The translations under genes were made by a program, and so were the position numbers. The notes beneath the pieces were generated by a model. The model searched no databases, was not told the DNA's origin, and worked only from the letters and a program-made list of their open reading frames with translations. This document shows, piece by piece, positions 43,178-51,942 of a DNA stretch of 64,000 nucleotides. Positions within the stretch are counted from its first letter, which is position 1. Every line of letters begins with the position of its first letter. The DNA comes from Coriobacteriaceae bacterium (GTDB lineage: Bacteria > Actinomycetota > Coriobacteriia > Coriobacteriales > UMGS124): assembly GCA_019421015.1 (NCBI GenBank), contig JAHZGC010000007.1, forward strand, positions 80,795-144,794, written 5' to 3'.

Positions 43178-43662
43178 TACGCATCACTCCCCTTCGAGTC
43201 GAGCTCCTCGAGCAACGACCGGGCTTCTTTGAACCGAGCGGCGATCACGGCCTTCTCGTCCACACGTTCGGGACGCTTGGGCTGGGAGGCCGGGGTGGCG
43301 GCCACGGCGTTGGCCACGGCCACGTCGCGGGTGTGCGAGATGGAGAGATACACCTCGGTCACCCCCTGCTCGCGCGCCACCTCGAGGGCCCGGCCACAGA
43401 GCACCGCCAGCGGCTTGCCCCGGTCGTCGTGACCCACCGAGACATCCTGATACCCGATACCGTCGCCAAAACCCACACCGAGGGCCTTGAGCACCGCCTC
43501 GCGGGCGGCAAAGCAGCCGGCGTAGCTCGCGTAGGGGTTGGCGCGCCCGGCGCAGTAGGCGTGCTCCTCGGGCGTAAAGACACGCTGCCCAAAGCGCGGC
43601 GTGCGCTCCATGGCCGCCTTGACCCGCGAGATCTCGACGATGTCGACCCCAACACCGGCCAC
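43177..43662 (-). CDS. acpS: Holo-[acyl-carrier-protein] synthase
   Basis: A 161-residue protein from GTG 43662 with GGAG 7 nt upstream. VGVDIVEISR carries the metal-binding Asp, and CFAAREAVLKALG holds the second acid and the CoA-binding lysine. It transfers phosphopantetheine to ACP. It starts 4 bp after the glmS stop, and its stop codon shares one base with the nnr start. It is a little longer than the usual 120-130 residues because of a C-terminal extension (KRPERVDEKAVIAARFKEAR) that may be a coiled segment. Confidence 0.9.
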   Translation of the reverse strand: MAGVGVDIVEISRVKAAMERTPRFGQRVFTPEEHAYCAGRANPYASYAGCFAAREAVLKALGVGFGDGIGYQDVSVGHDDRGKPLAVLCGRALEVAREQGVTEVYLSISHTRDVAVANAVAATPASQPKRPERVDEKAVIAARFKEARSLLEELDSKGSDA

Positions 43663-43666
43663 GGCG

Positions 43667-45487
43667 CTACTCCGTGGTGACGGACTTGGCCAGGTTGCGC
43701 GGGCGGTCCACGTCACAACCGCGCGCCACGGCCACCTCGTGGGCAAGGAGCTGCAGATAAACCGCCGCGGGCGCGGGCGCAAGCCACGACGGGCACGCCG
43801 GCAGCCACATCACGGCGTCGGCCGCTGCGGCCACCTCGGCGTCGCCCTCGGTAGCGACGGCGGCCACGCTCGCACCGCGGGCGCAGATCTCGGCCACGTT
43901 GGAGACGGTCTTGGCGCGCACCGCGTCGTTGGGCACGACCACGACGACCGGGAAGCCCGGCTCGAGCAGGGCGATGGGCCCGTGCTTCATCTCGCCGGCC
44001 GGGTACGACTCGGCGTGCAGGTAGCTGACCTCCTTGAGCTTGAGGGCGCCCTCGGCCGCCGTGGCCGAGTTGAGCCCGCGCCCCAGGAAGAGCGCGGAGT
44101 GGGCACCCTCGAACAGGGGGGCCGCCAAGGCCGCCGAACCGGAACGGGAGAGGACCTCGGAAAGCAGGGCCGGCAACCCGGCCAGGTCGGAGGCGCGGCC
44201 GGCGATCAGGTCGGGGTCGGCGCCGTGGGCCGCGGCCACCTTGAGGGCAAAGAGCGCCATGGCGGCAAGCTGGGCGGTGTAGGCCTTGGTCGAGGCCACC
44301 GAGACCTCGGGGCCCGCCTGCAGGTAGAGCGTCCAGTCGGCCTCGCGGGCGGCGGTGGAGCCGATCACGTTGGTGACGGCCAGGGTCTTGGCGCCGGCCG
44401 CCTTGGCCTTGCGGGCGGCGGTCAGGGTGTCGGCCGTCTCGCCCGACTGGGTGAGGACGACGCAGAGGTCCCCCGCGCCCACCACGGCGTCGCGGTACAC
44501 GAACTCGCTCGCCACGTCGACCTCCACGGGGATGCGCGCCCAGCTCTCCACGAGCCCCTTCACGAAGAGGCCGGCGTGGTAGGAGGTGCCGCAGGCGAGC
44601 ACGAGCACGCGCTTGACCTGGGCGGCCTCCTCAAAGGGCAGCTCGGGCAGGGGGTCCTCTCCCTCGCCGAGCCGGCCGGCGAGCAGGCGCGAGGCCACCT
44701 CGGGTTGCTCCGCCATCTCCTTGCTCATGAAGTCGGCGTGGCCGCCCAGCGTGGCGCTCGACACGTCCCAGTCCACGTGGAGCACCTCGGGGTCGACCGA
44801 CTCGCCGGCCGCGTCGAACACCTCGAGGAACCCGTCGGCATGCAGGCGCGCGACCTGCCCGTCGTCGAGCACCACGACGTCGCGGGTGCGCGGGAGAAGC
44901 GCGGTGAGGTCGCTCGCGGCGTAGCAGCCCCCCTCGGTCGAAGCCACCACGAGCGGCGAGCCCTTGCGGGCGCACACCACCACGTCGGGCTCGTCGACGC
45001 AGCAGGCCACGAGCGCGTAGGCGCCCTCGAGACGGGGCAGCGCGCCGCGCACGGCGGCGAGCAGGTCACCCTTGTAGAGCGACTCGACCAGGTGCACGGC
45101 GGCCTCGGAGTCGGTGTCGCTCGTGAACACGTGGCCCTTGGCCATGAGCTCGGTGCGCAGGGCCGAGAAGTTCTCGATGATGCCGTTGTGCACCAGCGAG
45201 ATACGGCCCTTGCAGTCCCTGAACGGGTGGGCGTTGCGCTCGGAGGGGGCTCCGTGGGTGGCCCAGCGGGTGTGGGCGATGCCACAGGTGCCGGGCAGCG
45301 GAGATTTCTCGGCCGCCTCGGCGAGCTGGGACACGCGCCCCTTGCGCTTGAGCAGGCGCATGGCGCCGTCGGGGCCCACGACCGCCATGCCGGCCGAGTC
45401 GTAGCCGCGGTACTCCAGGGTGGCGAGGCCCTGCAGCAAGAACGGCTGGGCCTCCTCAGAGCCGACGCATCCAACGATTCCGCACAT
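43667..45487 (-). CDS. glmS: Glutamine-fructose-6-phosphate aminotransferase (isomerizing)
   Basis: A 606-residue protein. MCGIVGCVGSEEAQPFLL places the nucleophilic Cys at position 2 after Met removal. The glutaminase motifs (AHTRWATHGAPSERNAHP) and two SIS domains (LACGTSYHAGLFVKGL, LTQSGETADTLTAARKAKAA) follow, and the C-terminus ends in AKSVTTE as usual. It makes glucosamine-6-phosphate for peptidoglycan. A longer frame would run into the MITE-like element at 45903 and was rejected. No glmS ribozyme was recognised in the short leader. Confidence 0.95.
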   Translation of the reverse strand: MCGIVGCVGSEEAQPFLLQGLATLEYRGYDSAGMAVVGPDGAMRLLKRKGRVSQLAEAAEKSPLPGTCGIAHTRWATHGAPSERNAHPFRDCKGRISLVHNGIIENFSALRTELMAKGHVFTSDTDSEAAVHLVESLYKGDLLAAVRGALPRLEGAYALVACCVDEPDVVVCARKGSPLVVASTEGGCYAASDLTALLPRTRDVVVLDDGQVARLHADGFLEVFDAAGESVDPEVLHVDWDVSSATLGGHADFMSKEMAEQPEVASRLLAGRLGEGEDPLPELPFEEAAQVKRVLVLACGTSYHAGLFVKGLVESWARIPVEVDVASEFVYRDAVVGAGDLCVVLTQSGETADTLTAARKAKAAGAKTLAVTNVIGSTAAREADWTLYLQAGPEVSVASTKAYTAQLAAMALFALKVAAAHGADPDLIAGRASDLAGLPALLSEVLSRSGSAALAAPLFEGAHSALFLGRGLNSATAAEGALKLKEVSYLHAESYPAGEMKHGPIALLEPGFPVVVVVPNDAVRAKTVSNVAEICARGASVAAVATEGDAEVAAAADAVMWLPACPSWLAPAPAAVYLQLLAHEVAVARGCDVDRPRNLAKSVTTE

Positions 45488-45902
45488 AGAAAGGGTTCCT
45501 TTCAAAAAGACAGGCTCATGGCCGGGAAGGACACCGGCGATAGGTTGCACGAATAGGAGCGTAGTATACCAGTGCCCACCGCGCGCGACCGACCCTTCGC
45601 GAGACGGCCACAGGAGAGGGGCGGTCGTGACGGAAAAGGGGGACTTGGGAGCGAAGCACGGAGGGTTGCGGGTCGGGCCCGCCGGCAGGCGGTTGGCTGC
45701 GTGAGGGAGCTTGGTGGGCGGGAGGGTTTGGCGGGTGTGGGTGCCGCGGCCGGCGGGAGGAGCGGTGGGAGCCACGGGGCCCTGGGAGCGCGAGGGCGGC
45801 GGGGACGCCGGGAGGGGCAGGGGGGTTGGGGATGTTGGGGGGCGCCATGGCCCTTGGGGCGCGGGGTGTTGGGAGCGCCCTCTGCCAGAGCCGCCAAAGC
45901 CG
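45488..45902. other. G-rich intergenic stretch upstream of glmS
   Basis: This 415-bp stretch has no gene and is strongly G-skewed on the plus strand between 45690 and 45890, giving C-rich RNA in the glmS direction. It contains the G-run cluster at 45814-45842. The skew and lack of coding pattern suggest an untranslated leader or unconstrained spacer; no RNA motif was identified. Confidence 0.45.
45814..45842 (+). other. Possible G-quadruplex motif
   Basis: Four G runs of 4, 6, 4 and 6 bases are separated by loops of 2, 2 and 5 bases (CA, TT and ATGTT), which satisfies the usual G4 rule. The facing strand, which would be RNA if the glmS transcript starts above this point, is C-rich, so a G4 would be in DNA rather than in that RNA. 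Confidence 0.5.
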
Positions 45903-46122
45903 AGATGCTTCCGCAGAATGAGGGTTCTGGATAGGCATGGGGGTGCCTTGGGCGCCCCTTTGGGACCGAACGTCTTTCCGACGCGGCGAGCCGTCCAATA
46001 AAGTAGCAGTTCAGGAGGGGTATCGGCTGCAAGGGTTTCTCGCCATGCAGGAGAATCCGGAAACATCGGGGTCTCTCCCCCTATTTCTGCCTATCCAGAA
46101 CCCTGATTATGCGGCGGTATCT
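45903..46122. mobile_element. MITE-like element 2 (220 bp)
   Basis: Terminal inverted repeats of 33 bp run from AGATGCTTCCGCAGAATGAG to GGATAGG on the left and from CCTATCCAGAACCCTGATTA onward on the right. The interior (GCAGTTCAGGAGGGGTATCG, GCAAGGGTTTCTC, GGAAACATCGGGG) matches the element at 40226-40443. GCCG flanks both ends, a possible 4-bp target duplication. It lies between glmS and the MFS gene. Confidence 0.82.
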
Positions 46123-46267
46123 GCCGATTTGAGCGTTGGCGCGAACGCAGGCGATCGCGGAGCCCCACGGCCCGTGGCGACGATGGCCGAAATCAGAACC
46201 GCGCTACCCCCCTTGAATCGCAGCGTTCTGATTGTGGCCACCCCTCGCCACCTCGCGCCACCTCGCA

Positions 46268-47518
46268 CTACCCCTCTTCCCGCATCAGCCCCCGTCGGCA
46301 GGCGGCCGCCCAGGCAAGGATCGCCGCCGTCATCGACGCCACCATAAGCACGCCGAGGCCCACGATGTAGTTGGGAAAGGGCAGCATGATCAGCGCCATG
46401 CCCACCACGCCAAACAGCGTATGGACGCAGTTGATCATTGAGCTCGCGCTCCCCACGTCGCTTTGGCGCAGCGAGAGCAGGATGTTGGTGGTGTAGGGGC
46501 GCACCGTGGCCTCCACGGTGGCAAACAGCGCAAACAGTGCGGCAAAGAACCACGCCGACAGCACCCCCGCAACACACAGCAGCACGCCACAGACGGCGCT
46601 TATCCCCATCAGGCCATAGGTGAGCGCCGTGGTCGAGACCGCGCCCCCAAAGCGCAGGTGCGCCATGGGCCCCAGCACCGTGACGGCCGCCGTGGCCGCA
46701 AAGAAGTAGGTGTAAACTCGCTGGGTCTCCCCAAAGAAGTCCACGTAGATGTAGGAGCCCACCGCGATATAGGCCATAAACGGCAGGTTGAACAGGCCTG
46801 CCGCCGCCAGCACCAGCATAAAGGTGCGGTCGCGTGCCACACGGCCCAGGCCGCCGAGGGAGCGCAGCACGCCGACGTCGGTCCGCTCGGCCGCGGGCAG
46901 GCTCTCCACAAAGAGCAGCGAGGCCGCGAGGCACAAAAGCCCAAGCACCGTAAGGACCCAGAAGGTCGCGCGCCAGGTGCTCACCTGGATGATAAGGCCA
47001 CCCAGCAGCGGCGCAAGCACCGGCCCCGTCACGGCCATGACCTGGATTACGGCCAGCATGGCGCCGCGGCGCTTCTCGGTGAAGCAGTCCTTCACCAGCG
47101 CCGTGGACACCGCGTTCACGGCACCGGCCCCCACCGCCTGCACCACGCGGGCCCCGATGAGCCAATAGATGCTGGGCGAGAGGGCGCTCACCGCGCTCCC
47201 GGCCGCGTACACCGCGACGCCGCCCAACAAGACCGGCCTGCGCCCCAGGCGGTCGCTCATGGGGCCGCACACCAGCAGCCCCACGGCAAAGAACAGAAAG
47301 AAGCCCACGATCGTGAGGTTCACCAAGCCCACCGTCGTGTCAAAGTACGCCGGCATCTGGGGGACCGACGGCGTGTAGATGTCGAGGGAGAACGGCACGA
47401 TGGCGTTGGCCACCACCAGAAGGGCCACCAGGCCGGCCGTGCCCAGACGCGGCTGCGGCATGCGCAGCCACGACCTTTCGGCTGAATCTTGACGGGACTG
47501 AGAAACGGATCGCGACAC
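46268..47518 (-). CDS. MFS transporter of the Bcr/CflA drug-efflux type
   Basis: A 416-residue protein from GTG 47518 with GGAGG upstream. Twelve hydrophobic segments, the motif A loop GPMSDRLGRRPVLLGG near residue 85 and motif C-like VMAVTGPVLAPLLGGL near 160 place it in the MFS DHA1 Bcr/CflA group. Members export drugs such as bicyclomycin or sulfonamides, or small peptides and cysteine; the substrate here is unknown. It stands alone, with the glmM terminator upstream and MITE-like element 2 downstream. Confidence 0.87.
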   Translation of the reverse strand: MSRSVSQSRQDSAERSWLRMPQPRLGTAGLVALLVVANAIVPFSLDIYTPSVPQMPAYFDTTVGLVNLTIVGFFLFFAVGLLVCGPMSDRLGRRPVLLGGVAVYAAGSAVSALSPSIYWLIGARVVQAVGAGAVNAVSTALVKDCFTEKRRGAMLAVIQVMAVTGPVLAPLLGGLIIQVSTWRATFWVLTVLGLLCLAASLLFVESLPAAERTDVGVLRSLGGLGRVARDRTFMLVLAAAGLFNLPFMAYIAVGSYIYVDFFGETQRVYTYFFAATAAVTVLGPMAHLRFGGAVSTTALTYGLMGISAVCGVLLCVAGVLSAWFFAALFALFATVEATVRPYTTNILLSLRQSDVGSASSMINCVHTLFGVVGMALIMLPFPNYIVGLGVLMVASMTAAILAWAAACRRGLMREEG

Positions 47519-47554
47519 GGCCCTGCCTCCTCACACGAAAGCGAGCCGAACACC

Positions 47555-47595
47555 AAAAACAGGTGCACCCGGCTCGCGAGCGAACCGGGCGCACC
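47555..47595 (-). terminator. Intrinsic terminator downstream of glmM
   Basis: GGTGCACCCGGCTCG and CGAACCGGGCGCACC pair with two mismatches over a 4-nt loop. On the minus strand TGTTTTTGG follows. It lies about 150 bp past the glmM stop and just before the MFS start. Confidence 0.75.
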
Positions 47596-47742
47596 CGACA
47601 TCTTATCCAACGGTGGCGGCTGCGGCCGCCCGTCCTCCGATGACCCAAGAGCGAGTATGCAAGCTTAGCGACCCGCGTGCAAGGGGTTCACGGCTTTTGC
47701 AGACCCCCAGAAGGTGCAAGCAGGAGGCACCCGCCCAAACCT

Positions 47743-49077
47743 CTACTCCCCGTCGAGCTCGGCGCGGATGACGGCCGCGATGCGCTCGGCGCAGTCGGTG
47801 GCCAGCTCCTCGGTAGAGGCCTCGACCATGACGCGCACGAGGGGCTCGGTGCCCGAGGCGCGCACGAGCACGCGGCCGGCGTCGCCGAGGGCCTGGGTCT
47901 CGGTCTCCACGGCGGCCACCACCGCGGTGTTGCTGCCGTGCTCGTCCTTGCGAGCGGTGCGCACGTTCACGAGCGACTGGGGGAAGCGGCGCATCACGCG
48001 TGCCAGCTCGGCGAGCGACTTGCCGGTGCGCTTCATAACGGCCATAAGCTGCAGGGCCGTGACCAGACCGTCGCCGGTGGTGTTGTGGTTCAAGAAGATG
48101 ATGTGGCCCGACTGCTCGCCGCCGATGACCGCGCCGTCGGCCAGCATGCGCTGGAGCACGAAGCGGTCGCCCACGGCAGTCTGGGCGACCTCGATGCCGT
48201 TCTCGCCCATGGCACGGACAAAGCCCAGGTTGCACATCACGGTGGAGACGACCTCGTTGTTCGCCAGCTCGCCGCGCGCAGCCATGTCGGTGGCGCAGAT
48301 GGCGAGCACGCGGTCGCCGTCGACCTCGCTGCCCGAGGCGTCCACGAACAGCACGCGGTCAGCGTCGCCGTCGTGGGCCAGGCCCAGGTCAGCGCCGATC
48401 TCGGCCATCTTGGCACGCAGGGGCTCCAGATGGGTCGAGCCGCAGCCCACGTTGATGTCCATGCCGTCAAAGTCGGTGTTGAACGCAAAGACCTCGGCAC
48501 CCAGGCGCTCCAAGGCGGCCGGCGTGGTGCGGCAGCTCGCGCCGTGGGCGCAGTCCACCACCACGCGCAGCCCGTCGAGGCGCACGTCGATGCTGTCGAT
48601 GGCGTGGTTGATGTAGACCTCGCGGGCGTCCTTGAGCTTCTCGAGCTTGCCCACGCCCATGCCGGGCTCATAGGCCTGCTCCGCATAGCCGGCCTCCACG
48701 AAGTCGGCCAGGTAGTCCTCGGCCTCGTCGCTCGCCTTCATGCCGTCGGGGCCGAAGAACTTGATGCCGTTGTACTCGGGCGGGTTGTGGCTCGCCGAGA
48801 TGACCACGCCGCCGTCGGCGCCATAGACGCGGGTGAGCAGGGCCACCGCGGGGGTCGGGATCACGCCCGCGCACAGGGGCGTGCCACCCGCCGCCATGAT
48901 GCCGGCCTGCAGGGCGCTCTCGAGCATGGAGCCGGAACGGCGGGTGTCGCGCCCCACCACGATACGCGGCCCGAGCACCGAGACGGCCCCCATGCCAAGG
49001 CGGTACGCCAAAGCCGCCGTGAGGTCGACGTTTGCCACACCGCGCACGCCGTCGGTGCCGAAGAGACGGTTGGGCAT
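47743..49077 (-). CDS. glmM: Phosphoglucosamine mutase
   Basis: A 444-residue protein. The phosphoserine loop VISASHNPPEYNGIKFFG, the metal loop DGDADRVLFVD, the sugar-specificity loop GGEQSGHI and the phosphate-binding RASGTEPLVRVM are all intact and spaced as in GlmM. It converts glucosamine-6-phosphate to the 1-phosphate, following GlmS. The ribosome site AAGGAG is 10 nt before the ATG. Confidence 0.95.
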   Translation of the reverse strand: MPNRLFGTDGVRGVANVDLTAALAYRLGMGAVSVLGPRIVVGRDTRRSGSMLESALQAGIMAAGGTPLCAGVIPTPAVALLTRVYGADGGVVISASHNPPEYNGIKFFGPDGMKASDEAEDYLADFVEAGYAEQAYEPGMGVGKLEKLKDAREVYINHAIDSIDVRLDGLRVVVDCAHGASCRTTPAALERLGAEVFAFNTDFDGMDINVGCGSTHLEPLRAKMAEIGADLGLAHDGDADRVLFVDASGSEVDGDRVLAICATDMAARGELANNEVVSTVMCNLGFVRAMGENGIEVAQTAVGDRFVLQRMLADGAVIGGEQSGHIIFLNHNTTGDGLVTALQLMAVMKRTGKSLAELARVMRRFPQSLVNVRTARKDEHGSNTAVVAAVETETQALGDAGRVLVRASGTEPLVRVMVEASTEELATDCAERIAAVIRAELDGE

Positions 49078-49126
49078 GGACGTGCTCCTTTCAACGTTTG
49101 TACTCTTGTACTATGGCCGTTACAAG

Positions 49127-49157
49127 GACGGGGCCCCGCACAAAGCGAAGCCCCGTC
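49127..49157 (-). terminator. Hairpin between rpsI and glmM
   Basis: GACGGGGC pairs with GCCCCGTC over a 15-nt loop, 30 bp past the rpsI stop. The T content after it on the minus strand is low (CCTTGTAA), so it may only partly end the ribosomal transcript. Confidence 0.5.
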
Positions 49158-49187
49158 GATACGAGCAAGTTGGGGAGACGGTCCCGA

Positions 49188-49586
<399 letters not shown>

Positions 49587-49591
49587 CTTGC

Positions 49592-50044
49592 TTACGCCTC
49601 CACGGAAATCTTACGGGGGTTCTGGGCCTGGTGCGGGTGCTCGGGGCCGGCGTACACCTTGAGCTTGGTGAACTGCTTACGGCCGAGGCTGTTCTTGGGA
49701 AGCATGCCCTTGACGGCGCGCTCGATGATGCGCTCCGGGTGCTTCTCCATGGCCTCCCTCCAGGTCTCCTCCTTGAGGCCACCGATGTAGCCGGAGTGGT
49801 GACGCCAGACCTTCTCCTCTTCCTTGTTGCCGGTGAGGCGGACCTTCTCGGCGTTGACGACCACGACGAAGTCGCCGCAGTCGACGTGAGGGGTGTAGAT
49901 CGGCTTGTTCTTGCCACGGAGAATCATAGCGATCTGGGTGGCGAGACGACCGAGAACCATGCCGCCATCCTTGCCCTCGGCGGCATCAATCAGGACCCAG
50001 TCGCGCTGGACCTCGCCAGGTTTGGCGTAGTACGTGGTCTTCAC
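49592..50044 (-). CDS. rplM: 50S ribosomal protein L13
   Basis: A 150-residue protein from GTG 50044; GGAGGAG lies 6 nt upstream, while an upstream in-frame ATG at 50059 overlaps that site. Motifs: RDWVLIDAAEGKDGGMVLGR, LATQIAMILRGKNKP, GDFVVVVNAEKVRLTG and KGMLPKNSLGRKQF. First gene of the rplM-rpsI operon. Confidence 0.97.
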   Translation of the reverse strand: MKTTYYAKPGEVQRDWVLIDAAEGKDGGMVLGRLATQIAMILRGKNKPIYTPHVDCGDFVVVVNAEKVRLTGNKEEEKVWRHHSGYIGGLKEETWREAMEKHPERIIERAVKGMLPKNSLGRKQFTKLKVYAGPEHPHQAQNPRKISVEA

Positions 50045-50124
50045 GTAAAACTCCTCCAACTCATACTATCGTAGAATGTCACTTGCAGAGATTTCACGGG
50101 GCTCTGGTCGAAGTGAACTCTCCA

Positions 50125-50153
50125 AGTTTAGGTATGGGCAGGAGCGCTGTCAA
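50125..50153 (-). promoter_or_regulatory. Sigma-70-type promoter of rplM-rpsI
   Basis: On the minus strand TTGACA is followed after exactly 17 bp by TAAACT. Transcription would start about 75 bp before the rplM GTG. Confidence 0.75.
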
Positions 50154-50217
50154 TGCAGACTTTGGCCATATCCGGCAGCTCTTATCGTTGCTTCACATTC
50201 CCCGCCCCAACGTGCAC

Positions 50218-50250
50218 AAAAAACGCGGGACATCTTGCGATGCCCCGCGT
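50218..50250 (-). terminator. Intrinsic terminator of the 100-residue protein gene
   Basis: ACGCGGGACATC pairs with GATGCCCCGCGT (one mismatch) around TTGC, and six T residues follow on the minus strand. It lies 27 bp past the stop at 50277. Confidence 0.85.
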
Positions 50251-50276
50251 CTCCGGTCGGCTTTGGCGAGATCTCC

Positions 50277-50579
50277 CTAGGCCTCGGCCTTCTCAGACGC
50301 AAAGAACACGGCGTCCGGATACACCTCGAGCACCGTCTTGCCGTCGATGGCCGGGAGGGCCAAGAAGTCGTCGACGGTGGCAACGAGCTCGGACACGTCG
50401 GTGAAGTGGCCCTTCTCGTTGATCTGGGAGGTGTCCTGCACGCGCCAGAAGTGGTCGTTGACGTCGGTGAGGTAGTAGCTCTTGTCGCCGAGGTCCATGA
50501 ACACGGAGTGATTCTTGCGCAGATAGGTGGGCAGCTCCTCAATCGTGATTTCGATCGGCTCTTGCGCCTTCTGTCCCAT
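50277..50579 (-). CDS. Small cytoplasmic protein of unknown function
   Basis: A 100-residue protein with AAGGAG about 6 nt before the ATG and its own terminator. No signal, membrane segment or cofactor motif is present. Features: ITIEELPTYLRKNHSVFMDL, YYLTDVNDHFWRVQDTSQIN and VLEVYPDAVFFASEKAEA. Well-formed start, stop and terminator support a real monocistronic gene. I do not recognise the family. Confidence 0.75.
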   Translation of the reverse strand: MGQKAQEPIEITIEELPTYLRKNHSVFMDLGDKSYYLTDVNDHFWRVQDTSQINEKGHFTDVSELVATVDDFLALPAIDGKTVLEVYPDAVFFASEKAEA

Positions 50580-50730
50580 CGCCGGCTCCTTCCTCGTAGC
50601 TTTGCGGCCAGGCGGCCGCCCTGCGTGCCTTCAGACGAACCGGGCGAACGGGCCCCGATTCGTGCTGCTACCATAATGCACCATTTCGTCACGGTTCATT
50701 CACATGAATGGCGAATGGCACCGACAATCT

Positions 50731-51588
50731 TTAGGAGCGAAGGGTGTAGATCTGAACGGTGGCGTCGCCCAAATAGTCGTTGGCGTAGCTCTGCCACTGA
50801 GCAAGCTGCTGGGCGGCCGCCTGCTGGTAGACGGAGTAGGCCACGTAATAGGCCGCCTGAGCCTGCTCAAAGGTGGCAGCCCCGCCGTCGAAGTCGGGGA
50901 GCGCCTGCGCATAGGCGCTCGTGGAGTCGGCCCACGTCCCGCTCTCGGCGTTCCACGCGGCACCCACGGTGTCGAGGATGTAGGAGCCGTAGGAGTCGAG
51001 GGCGGCCGCGGTGTCGCCGTCGACGGGGGCTGTGGGGGCTTGGGGCGCTGCGGGCAGCTGGCCCACCACCTGGTCGCGCAGCTTTACGACGGCGGCCGCC
51101 TCGGTCAGGATGGCCCGGGCCTGATCCTCACCCATGCCGTAGTACTGGGCGATGGTCGCGATGTCGTCGGTGCCGAGCGTCTGCAGGGCGTAGGCGGCGA
51201 GCTCCTCGTCGGAGACCGTGATGCCCTCCTGCTGCACCAGCTCATCCAGAATCCTGTTGCGGGCATAGGCCATGATGAGGTCGGCCGAGGGGGCGGCGTA
51301 GGTGCCGTCGGCAAGCAGGTCGCTCTCGAGGCTCATGCTGTCCTCGATGGCCTGGCGCGCGGTGATCTCGTGGGCCTCTCCCCCATAGGAATAGACGCCC
51401 ACCACGGTGTCGAGCTCCTCTTCGGTGAAGGAGGCCGGGGTCGCGGTGCTCGGCAGCACAAGGGCCGCGCCCTGGGTGTCAGAGGGGTCCGACGCGGCCT
51501 TGTCGTCGGCGAACGCCACGGCGGGCACAAACGCCAGCACGGCGCAGAGGCCGGCGGTCGCAAGGATGCGTTTCTTCGAGAAGGTCAT
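50731..51588 (-). CDS. Secreted SurA-N/foldase-like protein
   Basis: A 285-residue protein from ATG 51588. A Sec signal (KKRILATAGLCAVLAFVPAVAFA) with an AFA cleavage site is at residues 5-27. The mature part is helical, and the segment SADLIMAYARNRILDELVQQEG with ITVSDEELAAYALQTLG matches the SurA N-terminal chaperone domain. No parvulin (PpiC) domain follows. Instead there is a Pro/Ala linker and a second helical segment (FEQAQAAYYVAYSVYQQAAA). A role in folding exported proteins is plausible. It has no neighbours in its transcription unit. Confidence 0.7.
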   Translation of the reverse strand: MTFSKKRILATAGLCAVLAFVPAVAFADDKAASDPSDTQGAALVLPSTATPASFTEEELDTVVGVYSYGGEAHEITARQAIEDSMSLESDLLADGTYAAPSADLIMAYARNRILDELVQQEGITVSDEELAAYALQTLGTDDIATIAQYYGMGEDQARAILTEAAAVVKLRDQVVGQLPAAPQAPTAPVDGDTAAALDSYGSYILDTVGAAWNAESGTWADSTSAYAQALPDFDGGAATFEQAQAAYYVAYSVYQQAAAQQLAQWQSYANDYLGDATVQIYTLRS

Positions 51589-51747
51589 GGGTGAAGCTCC
51601 CTTCGCCATGATGGCCGCCCCTGGGCGGGACGGGGCGCCCGTGCATGGGCGCGCTGTTCTTCCATCATGACCAAAACCAGGGACGCCTGGCGAGAGAAGC
51701 CCGCTCCCCACAGGAAGAGCACCGAGCCTTGCGGCGCCGACGGCAAC

Positions 51748-51779
51748 AAAAAGCCCGGACACCTCGCGATGTCCGGGCT
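51748..51779 (-). terminator. Intrinsic terminator of tRNA-Glu
   Basis: AGCCCGGACA and TGTCCGGGCT pair perfectly over an 8-nt loop, and five T follow on the minus strand. It lies 13 bp past the tRNA 3' end. Confidence 0.9.
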
Positions 51780-51791
51780 CGAGAGTCCAGA

Positions 51792-51868
51792 TGGTGCCCC
51801 CAGCGGGGTTCGAACCCGCGATCTTCGCCTTGAAAGGGCGACGTCCTAGGCCGCTAGACGATGGGGAC
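51792..51868 (-). tRNA. tRNA-Glu (anticodon TTC)
   Basis: On the minus strand the gene runs from GTCCCCATCG to GGGGGCACCA. The acceptor GTCCCCA pairs with TGGGGGC, the anticodon stem-loop CGCCCTTTCAAGGCG holds TTC, the T arm CGGGTTCGAACCCCG is canonical, and CCA is encoded. It has its own promoter and terminator. Confidence 0.97.
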
Positions 51869-51881
51869 ACAGTAGTGATGG

Positions 51882-51910
51882 ATTATCGCTCACTCCAAGG
51901 CAAAAGGCAA
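51882..51910 (-). promoter_or_regulatory. Promoter of tRNA-Glu
   Basis: On the minus strand TTGCCT and GATAAT are 17 bp apart, which places the start about 7 nt before the tRNA 5' end. Confidence 0.75.
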
Positions 51911-51942
51911 CAGCCAATCAAAACCGCTATCAACTCCACACC

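Noticed and set aside
40595..43432. A 945-codon plus-strand open frame
   Set aside because: Antisense to nnr and acpS; glycine/arginine/histidine shadow composition.
45488..45902. glmS ribozyme
   Set aside because: No recognisable ribozyme core near the glmS start, and the region is a simple G-skewed spacer.
45488..46066. N-terminal extension of GlmS starting in the MITE-like element
   Set aside because: The catalytic Cys must follow the start Met directly (MCGIVG at 45487).
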